A DNA stretch of 64,000 bases, from contig NZ_CP011273.1 in the NCBI RefSeq assembly GCF_001610895.1, positions 868,001 to 932,000 on the forward strand. Direction: 5' to 3'. Below the pieces are notes generated by a model. It made no database searches. It was not told the origin of the DNA and saw nothing but the letters and a program-made list of their open reading frames with translations. Within the stretch, counting starts at the first letter, position 1. Every line of letters begins with the position of its first letter. Origin of the DNA: Planctomyces sp. SH-PL62. Lineage in GTDB: Bacteria > Planctomycetota > Planctomycetia > Isosphaerales > Isosphaeraceae. Below, piece after piece: positions 36,457 to 45,375 of the stretch. A program made the position numbers and the translations under genes.

Positions 36457-36780
36457 TCACGGCTTCTCCGCCGGGTCGCAGACGCAGGGCGAGCGGCCGC
36501 AGCCGGGACATCCCACGCCGTACTTGCGTCGTACGGCGTCCTCAAGATCGACGCCCCGGATGTTCGCCAGCGTCGCCAGCCAGGCCAGCACGTCGGCCAT
36601 CTCCAGCGCCAGCTCTTCGTGGCTGCCGGAGCGGAGCGCCGTCGCCAGCTCTCCGAACTCCTCGGCCAGCCAGAGGAACGTCGCCTCGGCCCCGCGCGCG
36701 GCGTCCTTGGTCCCGTACATCTCGAAGATGGTCCGCTGGAGTTCGCGGAGCGTCAACCCGTCGTCGTGAAGCTCGCCCAT
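36457..36780 (-). CDS. MazG-like nucleotide pyrophosphohydrolase with Cys-rich tail
   Basis: The 107-residue protein matches the short MazG-like fold: ATFLWLAEEFGELATALR carries the E-x-x-E of the metal site (WLAEEFGELA), and LALEMADVLAWLATLANIRG carries the E-x-x-D motif. Such enzymes hydrolyse unusual NTPs or dNTPs. The C-terminus adds CPGCGRSPCVC, four cysteines spaced like a small zinc knuckle or metal tail, which is not typical of short MazG proteins. The start at 36780 has only a weak ribosome binding site. Confidence 0.82.
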   Translation of the reverse strand: MGELHDDGLTLRELQRTIFEMYGTKDAARGAEATFLWLAEEFGELATALRSGSHEELALEMADVLAWLATLANIRGVDLEDAVRRKYGVGCPGCGRSPCVCDPAEKP

Positions 36781-36960
36781 TTCGCGATCTTACCCGATCG
36801 CCGATCGCCCGTGCGAGGGGGAATCGGCCTCGGCACGAACCGCTCGCGAACCCGTCCACGCGGCCGAACGCCGCGAGATCCCGGCCGGGGAGATCACGCG
36901 ATCCCGCGGCCGGCGGCTCGGGCTTGCGAGCCGAGGCTCATCCGATCTCGGGAGGCGCGG

Positions 36961-39900
36961 TTAAAGAGGGAGGAATTCGATGCCGTCGGGTTTGAGGTTG
37001 AATCGGCGGGCGCGGATGACGCTGCCGCCGCCTTCGACGTAATAGATGATGAGGATGCTGTGATCCTTCAACTCGACGGTGGCGGGGTAGGCGCCGATGC
37101 ACGAATCGATCGGATACGGCCCCCGCCAGGTTTCTGCGTCGTCGCCGCTGATGTGGATCGACGTCTTCGGGAGGCGATGGCTCAGGATGATCTCGCCGCT
37201 GCTCAGCCGGGTCAGATGCGGGGAATGGGCCGGGAAGCCGGCCTTTTTCGCCTCCGACCAGGACCTGGCCTCATCATCGCTGATCGCGTAGTACATGTCG
37301 TCGGCGAAGGAACGCATCGCTGCATACAGGCGACCGTCGGCGAGGCGGATGACGTCGGTCTCGGCGTTGAGCCCGACGCCCGGCGGCGCCTTGATCGCGA
37401 CGGGGGCTTCCCAGGTCAGGCCGCGATCGGTCGAGCGGGCGGTCCCGGCGATGCTGAGCCCCGTTTCTTCGTCTCCGCGGTAAAGGCCCAGAACGCAGAC
37501 GCCGTTGGGAAGTTGGCGGACGGGGGCGGAGCAGACCCAATCCGGGAACACCGAGCGGGCCTCGGCTTCCCACGTCTTGCCGTCGTCGCGGCTGACGACG
37601 ATCTGGACGCCGGTGTCGCTCCTGTTCTGCTCGAAGAGTTTCGGGTCCTTGATGGTCTTCAGGCGCTTGCGGTCCTTCTCGGCGATCGAGAAGAAGGTGC
37701 AGATCAGCGTGCCGTCGTCGAGCTGGGAGACGTGGGGATCGCGGTTGTCGTCCTCGTCGTCGTACAGGACGGCCGGCTCCGACCAGGTGCGGCCTTCGTC
37801 TGAGGAGCGGACCATGCAGATGCGACCGCCGAGCGGAAAATCGTCGGCCGGGAGCGAAACATGGGTGTAGCCGGCGTAAAAAACCGCGAGGATGTCGCCG
37901 TTCTTCAGGCGGCAGGCGTCGGGGAAGGCCTGGTACGAGTGCGCCTGCTCGCCCCTGGAAATCACGATGGGATCGACCGACGCCGGCGGCTTCGACGAGA
38001 CGGGGGCCGGAGCCGCCGTCGCGTCCCAGTAGTCGGCTTGCATCCCCTTCACGTCGACCTGGGTCCAGACGTGAAGCCTGGAGCCGTCGTGGACGACCTC
38101 GGTGAGCGTCGCAAGCTCCGGGCGCAGGACGGCTTCGAACACCGCGATGTCCCAAAGGATCCGCTGGGGGTCGTTGGGGGCGTGCGACTCCCAACGCTGG
38201 ACCAGATAGTCTCGCAAGCCCCCTTTCCCCTTGAAGCGAGCGTCGACTTCGGCCTTGGTCCACTGGAAATGGTCGAGGGTGGTGTTGACCATCGCCTTCA
38301 GCTCGACGCCGCTCTTGAGGAGATGGGCGGCGGCGTGCAGGTCGCCCTGCGAGTTGAATTCATTGGGCGTGAGACGCTCGTCGTCGTAGCGGAATCCCAT
38401 CACGTGGACGGTCATCCTGTCCGTGACGCTCGGGTCGAGCAACAGCGCGGAGGCCACGTTCGTGTAGGCGCCGAGCACGAAGACTTGCAGTTTTCGCCCG
38501 GCCGGCATCGCCTTGGCCCTGGCGATGATGTCGCGAGCGGCGGGGGAGTCGACGGGCGTGGAGGCCGCCGGCATCGGATTCGGCGCCCCGATCGGATGCG
38601 AGATGCGGTCCTCAAGCTTCAGGAGGCCGAGCACCTCCTCGTTCATCCGCTGGCTGGTTCGGGTGTTGGTCGGAAAGGCCTCCGTCTCCCCCCAGCCGGC
38701 CGAAGACAGGCCGACGACGTGGAATTCCGGGGCGACGAGAGCCCGGTAGATCGCGAACGGGTCATCGACCTCGTTCCCCGTATCGGCGTCGATGTAGACG
38801 TGGGGCTTCGACGGCCCGTCCAGAGTCTTGACGGTGGAAGCTTCGGCGGCCGCGTGCGGCTTCGACGAACCGGAGGCGAGCGTTTCCGCCGCTTCCCAGT
38901 AATCGGCCTTCATCCCCTTGATATCGACCTGAGTCCAGACGTGAAGCCTGGAGCCGTCGTGGACGACCTCGGTGAGCGTCGCCAGCTCCGGGCGCAGGAC
39001 GGCTTCGAACACCGCGATGTCCCATAGAGTGCGCTGGGGGTCGTTGGGGCTGTACGATTCCCATCGTTGGGCCAGATAGTCGCGTACGCCCCCTTTCCCC
39101 TTGAAGTGGGCGTCCACGTCGGCCTTGGTCCACTGGAAGTGGCGGAGTGTGCTGTTGACCATCGCCTTCAGCTCGACGCCGCTCTTGAGGAGATGGGCGG
39201 CGGCGTGCGGGTCGCCCTGGGTGTTGGATTCGTTGGGGGTAAGACGCTCGTCGTCGTAGCGGAATCCCATCACGTGGACGGTCAGCTTGTCCGTAATGCT
39301 CGGGTCCAGCAACAGCGCGGAGGCCACGTTCGTGTAGCATCCGAGCACGAAGACCTGGAGCTTCTGGCCGGCGGGGGTCTCCTTCGCCTTGGCGATGATG
39401 TCGCGAGCGGCGGGGGAGTCGACGGGCGTGGAGGCCGCCGGCATCGGATTCGGCGCCCCGATCGGATGCGAGATGCGGTCCTCAAGCTTCAGGAGGCCGA
39501 GCATCTCCTCGCTCATCTTCTGGCTGGCCCGGGTGTTGGTCGGGAAGTCGAGCGGGCCCTCCCAACCGATCGTGGACAGGCCGACGACGTGGAACTCCGG
39601 GGCGATCAGAGCCCGGTAGACGGCGAAGGAATCGTCGACCTCGGCCGCCAGGTCGGTGTCGATGTAGACGCGGGGCGGCGTCGAACCGCCGAGGATCTTG
39701 TCGACGATCGGATGGAGGCAACGGGCCTGCCGGTCCATCCCGAGGTCGTTGGGGTGGACGCCGTCCACGGTCCCCTCGCCGTCGGAGCCGATCAGGTCCG
39801 CTCCCGGAACCAGGAAGAGCCCCTCGACCCCCTCGTTCTTCAGGCTCAGCACCGGAGCCTCCAGCCTTCGGGAAAGCTCGGTGGGATGCGTCTCCGGTCG

Positions 39901-40767
39901 GATGTGCGACTGGGCCACGAAGACGATCGGCGTATGCGGACGCGCCTTGCGGATCGTCCGCACGAGTCGGGTCACCCTCTCCGTGTACACTTCCTGGCCG
40001 TCGCCCATGTTCCAGGTGCAGTCGATCAGGTAGGCCGCGGGGTCAAGCTCGGCGAGTGCCTCCCCGACGGGAGGCTGCATCGTCCCCGCGGACGAGAACC
40101 CCAGGTTGATCACGGGCCGATCCAGCATCCGACCCAGGATGGCCGTCCAGACCATCCCCGGCCGCGACGCGCACCCGCCCTGGACGATCGACGTCCCGTA
40201 GACCACGATCGGCCTGCGACGATCCTCGGGACGCGGCGCGGGCTTCTCCAGGACGGCGTCCGGCGGCGCCCCGATCTCCAGCGACTTCGTGCCGTTGTAC
40301 AAGGGGAGGTACACCAGGCATTCCCGCCGCCGCCTGGGCCCTTCCGGGAACTCGATCCTGGCGAGATTGCCGTCCCGCTTTGCCGGCCTGCCGTTCCCGA
40401 TGAACCGCCAAGAGCCGTCGTCGTCGCGGGCGTACAGATCCAGCCCGCTGACCCCGGTCGCGGGCATGTGAGGCATGGCGAGCGACTCGCTGGCGACCGA
40501 CCACCGAAGGCTGACGGCGGCGGCGTCCGTGTCGAACCGGATGCAGATCCCCGCGCTCTCCGCGCTCAACTGCCACGCCAGGGGCGAGAACTTGTCCTTC
40601 ACGGAATCCGGCAGCCGGACGAACGGGCTCGCCGTGTCCGCCCAACCTTTCCCCTCGATCTCCAACGTCGCGGCGTCGCGCCAGCGCACGTCGTCCGCCG
40701 AGGCTCGGCCGACATCCCAGGCGGACATCACCGATAACGCCAACGCAATCCGGCAAGCCACTCGCAT
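36961..40767 (-). CDS. Giant exported fusion: SGNH hydrolase, two nucleoside-hydrolase-like domains, sialidase-like domain
   Basis: With the ATG at 40765-40767 this is 1268 residues; starts at 40779 or 40800 are also in frame. A signal peptide ends near ASA (residue 24). Residues 30-360 form an SGNH esterase: nucleophile S193 (GTSIVQGG), G223, N253 (CTWNMGDG), D335/H338 (VDGVHPN). Residues 365-625 and 655-915 are two copies of a nucleoside-hydrolase-like domain with the calcium loop: copy 1 reads DTDLAAEVDD, copy 2 DADTGNEVDD. From about 925 a BNR sialidase-like propeller has Asp boxes SSDEGRTW, SRDDGKTW, STDRGLTW. The order is unusual. The role may be degrading extracellular nucleosides and acetylated sugars. 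Confidence 0.82.
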   Translation of the reverse strand: MRVACRIALALSVMSAWDVGRASADDVRWRDAATLEIEGKGWADTASPFVRLPDSVKDKFSPLAWQLSAESAGICIRFDTDAAAVSLRWSVASESLAMPHMPATGVSGLDLYARDDDGSWRFIGNGRPAKRDGNLARIEFPEGPRRRRECLVYLPLYNGTKSLEIGAPPDAVLEKPAPRPEDRRRPIVVYGTSIVQGGCASRPGMVWTAILGRMLDRPVINLGFSSAGTMQPPVGEALAELDPAAYLIDCTWNMGDGQEVYTERVTRLVRTIRKARPHTPIVFVAQSHIRPETHPTELSRRLEAPVLSLKNEGVEGLFLVPGADLIGSDGEGTVDGVHPNDLGMDRQARCLHPIVDKILGGSTPPRVYIDTDLAAEVDDSFAVYRALIAPEFHVVGLSTIGWEGPLDFPTNTRASQKMSEEMLGLLKLEDRISHPIGAPNPMPAASTPVDSPAARDIIAKAKETPAGQKLQVFVLGCYTNVASALLLDPSITDKLTVHVMGFRYDDERLTPNESNTQGDPHAAAHLLKSGVELKAMVNSTLRHFQWTKADVDAHFKGKGGVRDYLAQRWESYSPNDPQRTLWDIAVFEAVLRPELATLTEVVHDGSRLHVWTQVDIKGMKADYWEAAETLASGSSKPHAAAEASTVKTLDGPSKPHVYIDADTGNEVDDPFAIYRALVAPEFHVVGLSSAGWGETEAFPTNTRTSQRMNEEVLGLLKLEDRISHPIGAPNPMPAASTPVDSPAARDIIARAKAMPAGRKLQVFVLGAYTNVASALLLDPSVTDRMTVHVMGFRYDDERLTPNEFNSQGDLHAAAHLLKSGVELKAMVNTTLDHFQWTKAEVDARFKGKGGLRDYLVQRWESHAPNDPQRILWDIAVFEAVLRPELATLTEVVHDGSRLHVWTQVDVKGMQADYWDATAAPAPVSSKPPASVDPIVISRGEQAHSYQAFPDACRLKNGDILAVFYAGYTHVSLPADDFPLGGRICMVRSSDEGRTWSEPAVLYDDEDDNRDPHVSQLDDGTLICTFFSIAEKDRKRLKTIKDPKLFEQNRSDTGVQIVVSRDDGKTWEAEARSVFPDWVCSAPVRQLPNGVCVLGLYRGDEETGLSIAGTARSTDRGLTWEAPVAIKAPPGVGLNAETDVIRLADGRLYAAMRSFADDMYYAISDDEARSWSEAKKAGFPAHSPHLTRLSSGEIILSHRLPKTSIHISGDDAETWRGPYPIDSCIGAYPATVELKDHSILIIYYVEGGGSVIRARRFNLKPDGIEFLPL
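38026..39675 (-). repeat. Tandem 870-bp duplication inside the fusion gene
   Basis: The segment 38896-39675 and the segment 38026-38805 are copies at a constant offset of 870 bases (290 codons). Long stretches are identical in DNA, for example around GACGTGAAGCCTGGAGCCGT in both. Differences are mostly in the calcium loop and the first 60 codons. Each copy encodes one nucleoside-hydrolase-like domain. Confidence 0.9.
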
Positions 40768-40920
40768 CGACCTATCCATCCTTCCGACCGCAAGCCTCAT
40801 TCGCCCGAAGCGCCCCGCCGCCAGGCGGCCGGACCCCCGAATACGCTAGGCCTCCGGAGCGGGAAACGCAAAGGAAAAGGCCGTCGACTCGCGGGGCGGT
40901 TCGGCGGGGCGGTCGAGTCG

Positions 40921-41220
40921 CTAGCGGGCGTCGCGAGGGCCGGCGGGGCGGTCGCGGTCGACGCCGGTCTTCTCGCGCCAGGCGTCGTCGTATTCGAGCG
41001 AGAAGATGAGCTGGACGGTCTCGGCGCGGTCGGGGTCGGGCTTGAGGAGGGCGTCGAGGGCCTGGCGGATCTGGCCGATGCGAGGGTCGGGATGTTCGCC
41101 GTGGTGGGCGGGCGCGCGGCCGATCCGGTCGAGTCCGGCCGCGATTTCGAGGATCTTGGCGCGGATCTCCAGGAAGTCGCGATCGAGGATCTGGAGCGAG
41201 TCTCGGGCGGTCGCGGTCAT
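40921..41220 (-). CDS. Small conserved protein of unknown function
   Basis: The 99-residue protein starts after GAGGAGG. It is helical and charged, with LDRDFLEIRAKILEIAAGLDRI near the N-terminus and DPRIGQIRQALDALLKP in the middle, followed by RAETVQLIFSLEYDDAWRE. I recall similar short hypotheticals in planctomycetes, but I recognise no domain. It lies between the big fusion and the M16 genes on the same strand. Confidence 0.6.
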   Translation of the reverse strand: MTATARDSLQILDRDFLEIRAKILEIAAGLDRIGRAPAHHGEHPDPRIGQIRQALDALLKPDPDRAETVQLIFSLEYDDAWREKTGVDRDRPAGPRDAR

Positions 41221-41322
41221 CTCGAACCTCCTCGCCGGGGAAGGGGGGGGGCCGGCGGCTTCGCGTCGACGGGCCCCGCTTCGCGGAGCGGCCCGCCGGC
41301 GAATGATCGGGCGGGCGCCGCC

Positions 41323-42561
41323 TCACTTCGGCGGCTCGACCTCGGTGGTGGGGCCGACGGAGACGATGGTCATGGGCCAGAGGGGCCACTCCCGGAGGAG
41401 GCGGCCGATCTGGTCGACCGTGACGGCCGCGAAGGCTTCCAGCTCCTGCTCGACCGGGAGGTAAGCGCGGCGGTAGACCCAGTGGAAGCCGAGCGAGGCC
41501 AGGCGGCCCATCGGGCGTTCGCTGCGGAGCACGGAGCGGGCCTGCACCTTGTTCTTGGCCTGGTTCAGCTCGTCCTGGGTGACCCCCCTGGCCATGGCGC
41601 CGCGGTAGACGTCGGCCATCCGGGCGAGGTTGTCCTGGACGTCGTCCGGCTCGCAGGAGAGGAACGAGTAGAAGCCGCCGGACTGGTTGTAGTCCTGGTA
41701 GCTCATCTCGGCGCCGTCGGCGTAGCCGGGGTCGACGAGGGCCCAGTAGAGCTGGGAGCTGGTGTGGTCGCCGAGGATCGTCGCCAGCAGGTGGGCGGCG
41801 TAGCGGTCGTCGCTCTCCAGCGAGGGGCCGTCGCTGACGCCCACGACGGTCTGCTGGAGGTCCTCCTCGCGGAGGATGGTCTGGAAGGCGTGCTTGCCGC
41901 GGGCGGGCTCGGCCAGGCGGGTGGGATGGTCGCCGGTCCAGGAGCGGCAGTGGGCCGACGCCAGCTCGACGAGCTGGTCCCAGTCTCCCTTGCCGGCGAA
42001 GCCCAGGACGATGTTGGCCGGGCTGTACCGGCTGGCGAAGTACGCCCGCATGTCCTCGGCCTTCATGGCGTTGATCGAGTCGATCGTCCCGAGGATGCTG
42101 TTGCCCAGCGGGTGCCCGCCGAAGTGGGCGGCCTTGGCCGCCTCATAGGCGACCGACATGGGGTTGTCCAGGTACATCCGGATCTCTTCGATGATGACCT
42201 TCTTCTCGGTCTCGAAGTCGTCTTCCCGGAGGGTCGGGCGGAGGATGTCGGCCAGGACGTCGAACGCCCTGGGGAGGTACTCGGGCAGGCAGGTGAAGTG
42301 GTAGAAGGTGTCTTCCTCGGACGTCTGCGCGTTGTGCTTGGCGCCGACGCGGTCGAAGTCGCGGTTGACGGCCAGGGCGTCGCGGCGGGCGGTCCCCTTG
42401 AACGTCATGTGCTCGAGGAAGTGGGAGACGCCGGCCAGCTCGGGGGTCTCGTCGCGGCTGCCGGCCTTGACGAAGAAGCCGGCGGCGATCGAGTGCGCGT
42501 CGTCGTTCAGCTCGGCGATCACTTCCAGGCCGTTGTCCAGGGTCGTGCGGTGGAATCGCAT
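41323..42561 (-). CDS. M16 zinc peptidase, catalytic subunit
   Basis: The 412-residue protein carries the inverted zinc motif H47-x-x-E50-H51 (SHFLEHMTFKG) and the distal ligand E126 in EKKVIIEEIRMY. The C-terminal domain lacks the R-G-L-x-Y pair that helps bind substrate in other M16 enzymes. The partner gene at 42586-43857 lies 24 bases upstream on the same strand. The pair is best read as a heterodimeric peptidase, like processing peptidases that need both subunits. Cytoplasmic or periplasmic location is not settled; I see no signal peptide. Confidence 0.9.
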   Translation of the reverse strand: MRFHRTTLDNGLEVIAELNDDAHSIAAGFFVKAGSRDETPELAGVSHFLEHMTFKGTARRDALAVNRDFDRVGAKHNAQTSEEDTFYHFTCLPEYLPRAFDVLADILRPTLREDDFETEKKVIIEEIRMYLDNPMSVAYEAAKAAHFGGHPLGNSILGTIDSINAMKAEDMRAYFASRYSPANIVLGFAGKGDWDQLVELASAHCRSWTGDHPTRLAEPARGKHAFQTILREEDLQQTVVGVSDGPSLESDDRYAAHLLATILGDHTSSQLYWALVDPGYADGAEMSYQDYNQSGGFYSFLSCEPDDVQDNLARMADVYRGAMARGVTQDELNQAKNKVQARSVLRSERPMGRLASLGFHWVYRRAYLPVEQELEAFAAVTVDQIGRLLREWPLWPMTIVSVGPTTEVEPPK

Positions 42562-42585
42562 GGATCGGGTCTCCGCCTCTCCCGT

Positions 42586-43857
42586 TCAGGCCGGGATTTG
42601 GACGTCCAGCGGGGTGGGGCCGAGCGTCAGGATGGTCAGGTCTTGGAGGTTCAGGAGGGTCTTCGCGTAATCGGAGACCGAGCCGGGGGTGAGGGCGTCG
42701 AGCTCGGCGGCGATCTCGTCGAGCGAGCGGACGCGGCCGAGGAAGTACCAGTCGGACGCCAGGGCGTTGGAGCGGCTCATGCTGGATTCCTGGGCCATGA
42801 TCAGCGAGCTCTTGAGGCCCGCCCGCATGGTCTCCAGCTCCTCCAGCTCGACGCCCCCGGTCGCCAGGCGGCGGAACTCGGCGAGCATCACGTCCAGGGT
42901 CTCCTGGGCCCGCTCGGTGGAGGTGCCGGCGTAGCTGAGCATGGCCCCCCGCTCGCGCTGGCCTTCGTAGCTGGCGTACACCGAGTAGCAGAGCCCGCGC
43001 TTCTCGCGGACCTCGGTGAAGAGCCGGGCGGAGGAGTATCCGCCGAGGATGGCGACGGCGGCCCGGGCGCGGTAGTAGTCGTCGCTGGCGACGGTGGCGG
43101 CCGGCGCGGCCATCGCGATCTGGATCTGCTGTGTCTCGCGGGTGATGTGGCCGATCCGGGGGCCGGCGGGCTTCTCGACGAGCCTGGGGTCGGGGCGGGT
43201 CGCCCAGCCGTCGAAGAGTCGGCCGACGGCGTCCCGGAGCCGGGGCCAGTCGATCGCGCCGGCCACCCCCAGGATCGCCCCGTTGGGGCGGTAGGCGGCT
43301 TCATAAAAGGCCCGCAGGTTCGCCGGCGTGATCCGGGCGACGTCCTCGGGCGAGCCCGGCGAGGGGCGCCCCCAGGGCTCCGGGAAGTGCCGACGGCGCA
43401 GCTCGTAGATGACCTTGGAGCCGGGGTCGTCCTCCAGGCTCCGGAGATTCTGGAGGCCCAGGGCCCGGATCGGCTCGACCTCTTCGTCGTCGAACCGGGG
43501 TCGAAGGACGATGTCGGCGAAGATCTCCAGGGCCGGGATCAGGTTGACGCCGAGAGTGGCGGCGGCGAGGCTGGTGTGCAGCGTCTGCGCGCTCTCGGAG
43601 TGGCTGACGCCCAGGTTGTCCAGCGCGTTGAGGAGTTCGCGGCTGTCGCGAGAGCCGGCGCCGCGCGTCAGCCATTCGCAGGCCATGCTCGCCGCGCCGC
43701 CGCCGCCGGAGTCCAGGCCCTCGGCCGCTTCATAGGCCGCGCCCGCGGGGATGAGCAGCGTGAACGAGGCGGACTGCACGCCGGGCATCGTCTCGGCGAC
43801 GAGCACCAGGCCGTTGGAGTACTCGTGCTGTTGGATCGTCGCGGATGGCGCCGGCAC
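42586..43857 (-). CDS. M16 zinc peptidase-like, non-catalytic subunit
   Basis: A GTG at 43855-43857, preceded by GAGGGA, gives 423 residues. The zinc motif is replaced: the region aligned to HxxEH reads M58-A-C-E61-W62, so both histidines are lost. The C-terminal M16 domain keeps REKRGLCYSVYASYE, with the Arg and Tyr that help bind the peptide in active partners. Together with the next gene it makes a complete enzyme with the metal site on one chain and the substrate-binding residues on the other. No signal peptide is visible at this start. Confidence 0.85.
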   Translation of the reverse strand: MPAPSATIQQHEYSNGLVLVAETMPGVQSASFTLLIPAGAAYEAAEGLDSGGGGAASMACEWLTRGAGSRDSRELLNALDNLGVSHSESAQTLHTSLAAATLGVNLIPALEIFADIVLRPRFDDEEVEPIRALGLQNLRSLEDDPGSKVIYELRRRHFPEPWGRPSPGSPEDVARITPANLRAFYEAAYRPNGAILGVAGAIDWPRLRDAVGRLFDGWATRPDPRLVEKPAGPRIGHITRETQQIQIAMAAPAATVASDDYYRARAAVAILGGYSSARLFTEVREKRGLCYSVYASYEGQRERGAMLSYAGTSTERAQETLDVMLAEFRRLATGGVELEELETMRAGLKSSLIMAQESSMSRSNALASDWYFLGRVRSLDEIAAELDALTPGSVSDYAKTLLNLQDLTILTLGPTPLDVQIPA

Positions 43858-44066
43858 GGCGGTCCCTCGTTTTCGCGCTTCGCCCCGCCGCATCCCGCGG
43901 CCTCGGGCGTCGCGTCGTCCTGAAGAAGAAGCCCAATCCGGTACGGCGACCGGCCGTCGCGAATCCGCGCGGCGAGGTCGAGTCCGGGCCTCTCGCGGGG
44001 AGGCCCTTCCGAGGATACCCGGCCGAGCCCCGGCGCGGAAGGATCTGGTCCCGTTTCGCCCTCGCG

Positions 44067-44597
44067 TCAGCCCCCGACCGCTTTGTAGAGGGTCTTGGCC
44101 TTGCGGAAGCCCAGGGCGCGGTAGAGCTGGACGGCCGAGCGGTTCTCGGCGGTGACTTCCAGGTAGGTCCGGCGGAGGCCCGCCTGGTGGAAGCCCCACA
44201 AGGCCCGGCTGACCAGCGCCCGTCCCAGGCCCAGGCCCCGATAGGCCGGCAGGACGCCGACGTTCTGGATCGAGCCGATCGGGCCGTAGTCGACGACCCC
44301 CTGGATGGTCCCCACGTACCCCTCGGGGCAGGCGATCAGCCAGGTGGCCCCGGGGAGGAAGCCGGGCTTGCGGCGGATCTCGCGCATCAGCCGGAGGCAG
44401 CCCTGGCGGTCTCCCAGGCAGGGGAAGACGGCCGCGTCGATCTCCTCGCGGAAGCTCAGGTATTTGATCTCGGCGTGCTGGATCAGCAGCGTTTCGTCCC
44501 AGGGCGCCCAGAAGAACGGCCCGGGGAGCGGCTGGGAGAGGTTCGACCCGTCGAGGTCGACCTCCATGCGGAGCCGTTTGTAGTAGGTGATCGCCAT
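44067..44597 (-). CDS. GNAT-family N-acetyltransferase
   Basis: From the ATG at 44595-44597 the protein has 176 residues; a GTG at 44624 would add nine. The acetyl-CoA loop is VLPAYRGLGLGRALVSRAL and the following strand is LRRTYLEVTAENRSAVQLYRALGFRKAKT, both typical of RimI-like GNAT enzymes. The N-terminal part is unusual, with an acidic WAPWDETLLIQHAEIKYLSF region that may fit a particular substrate. Acceptor unknown. It is separated from the M16 subunit by 209 bases. Confidence 0.85.
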   Translation of the reverse strand: MAITYYKRLRMEVDLDGSNLSQPLPGPFFWAPWDETLLIQHAEIKYLSFREEIDAAVFPCLGDRQGCLRLMREIRRKPGFLPGATWLIACPEGYVGTIQGVVDYGPIGSIQNVGVLPAYRGLGLGRALVSRALWGFHQAGLRRTYLEVTAENRSAVQLYRALGFRKAKTLYKAVGG

Positions 44598-44751
44598 CTG
44601 ACGCCCGAGGATCGGCCGGCCCACGCCACGCGAGGCGTCCCCGCCCGGCCGAAGAGAGACGCGCGGTCGCCTTCGACGACCTGGATCGATCCATTCTAGG
44701 AATCGCGTCGAAGGCGGTCAATCCGCGCGGTCGCAAGGGATGGGGCGGCGG

Positions 44752-45291
44752 TCAGGAGACGCCCGCGGGGGTCTCGGCGGCGACGGCGATCGCGAAGCCC
44801 TGGACCACCGCGGCGATCCTCACGGCCTGGTGGACGCGGTCCTCGGTGTAGCCCTCGTGGAGCAGGCTGTGCTCGTGGGCCTTGATGCAGGCCTCGCAGC
44901 CCGCCAGGACGGCGCAGGCCATCGAGGCCAGCTCGAACAAGCCCTTGGTCGTGGCGGGCTTGCCCATCCGGCTCATCCGCAGCCCCGCCTGGCGCTGGGA
45001 GTAGCTCGGCTTGCCGATCATGTGGCGGAAGCGGTAGTAGACGGTGTTCATGCCCATGATCGCGGCGGCCGCGCGGGCGTCGGCGATCGCGGCGGGGGTC
45101 AGGTGGGGGGCGCCGGCGGCGGTCAGGGCCGCGACCAGCTCGCCCGCGCGCAGGAAGTAGGCCGAGGCCAGGGCCGTCGCCCAGCGCTCGCCGGGTTCCA
45201 GGTCGCCCGTGTCCAGCACGTTCCCCAGGTTCAGGCGGAGGTCCTTGGTGTCGTCGCCGAGCGAGGACTTCAGATCATCGAGAGAGCGCAT
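44752..45291 (-). CDS. ahpD: Alkylhydroperoxidase AhpD
   Basis: The 179-residue protein matches AhpD: the redox pair C132-x-x-C135 with H139 in GCEACIKAHEH, and the helical bundle. In mycobacteria AhpD passes electrons from lipoyl proteins to AhpC and also has weak peroxidase activity. It lies 84 bases downstream of ahpC on the same strand, with AGAGGAAT upstream of the ATG at 45291. The two genes form an operon facing oxyR. Confidence 0.94.
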   Translation of the reverse strand: MRSLDDLKSSLGDDTKDLRLNLGNVLDTGDLEPGERWATALASAYFLRAGELVAALTAAGAPHLTPAAIADARAAAAIMGMNTVYYRFRHMIGKPSYSQRQAGLRMSRMGKPATTKGLFELASMACAVLAGCEACIKAHEHSLLHEGYTEDRVHQAVRIAAVVQGFAIAVAAETPAGVS

Positions 45292-45375
45292 CGTTCCATT
45301 CCTCTCAGTATAGGGGCGGGGACGGGGCCGATTCGCCGGACGCCGGGCGGCCCCGCCCCGATACCCGAGGGCGGG

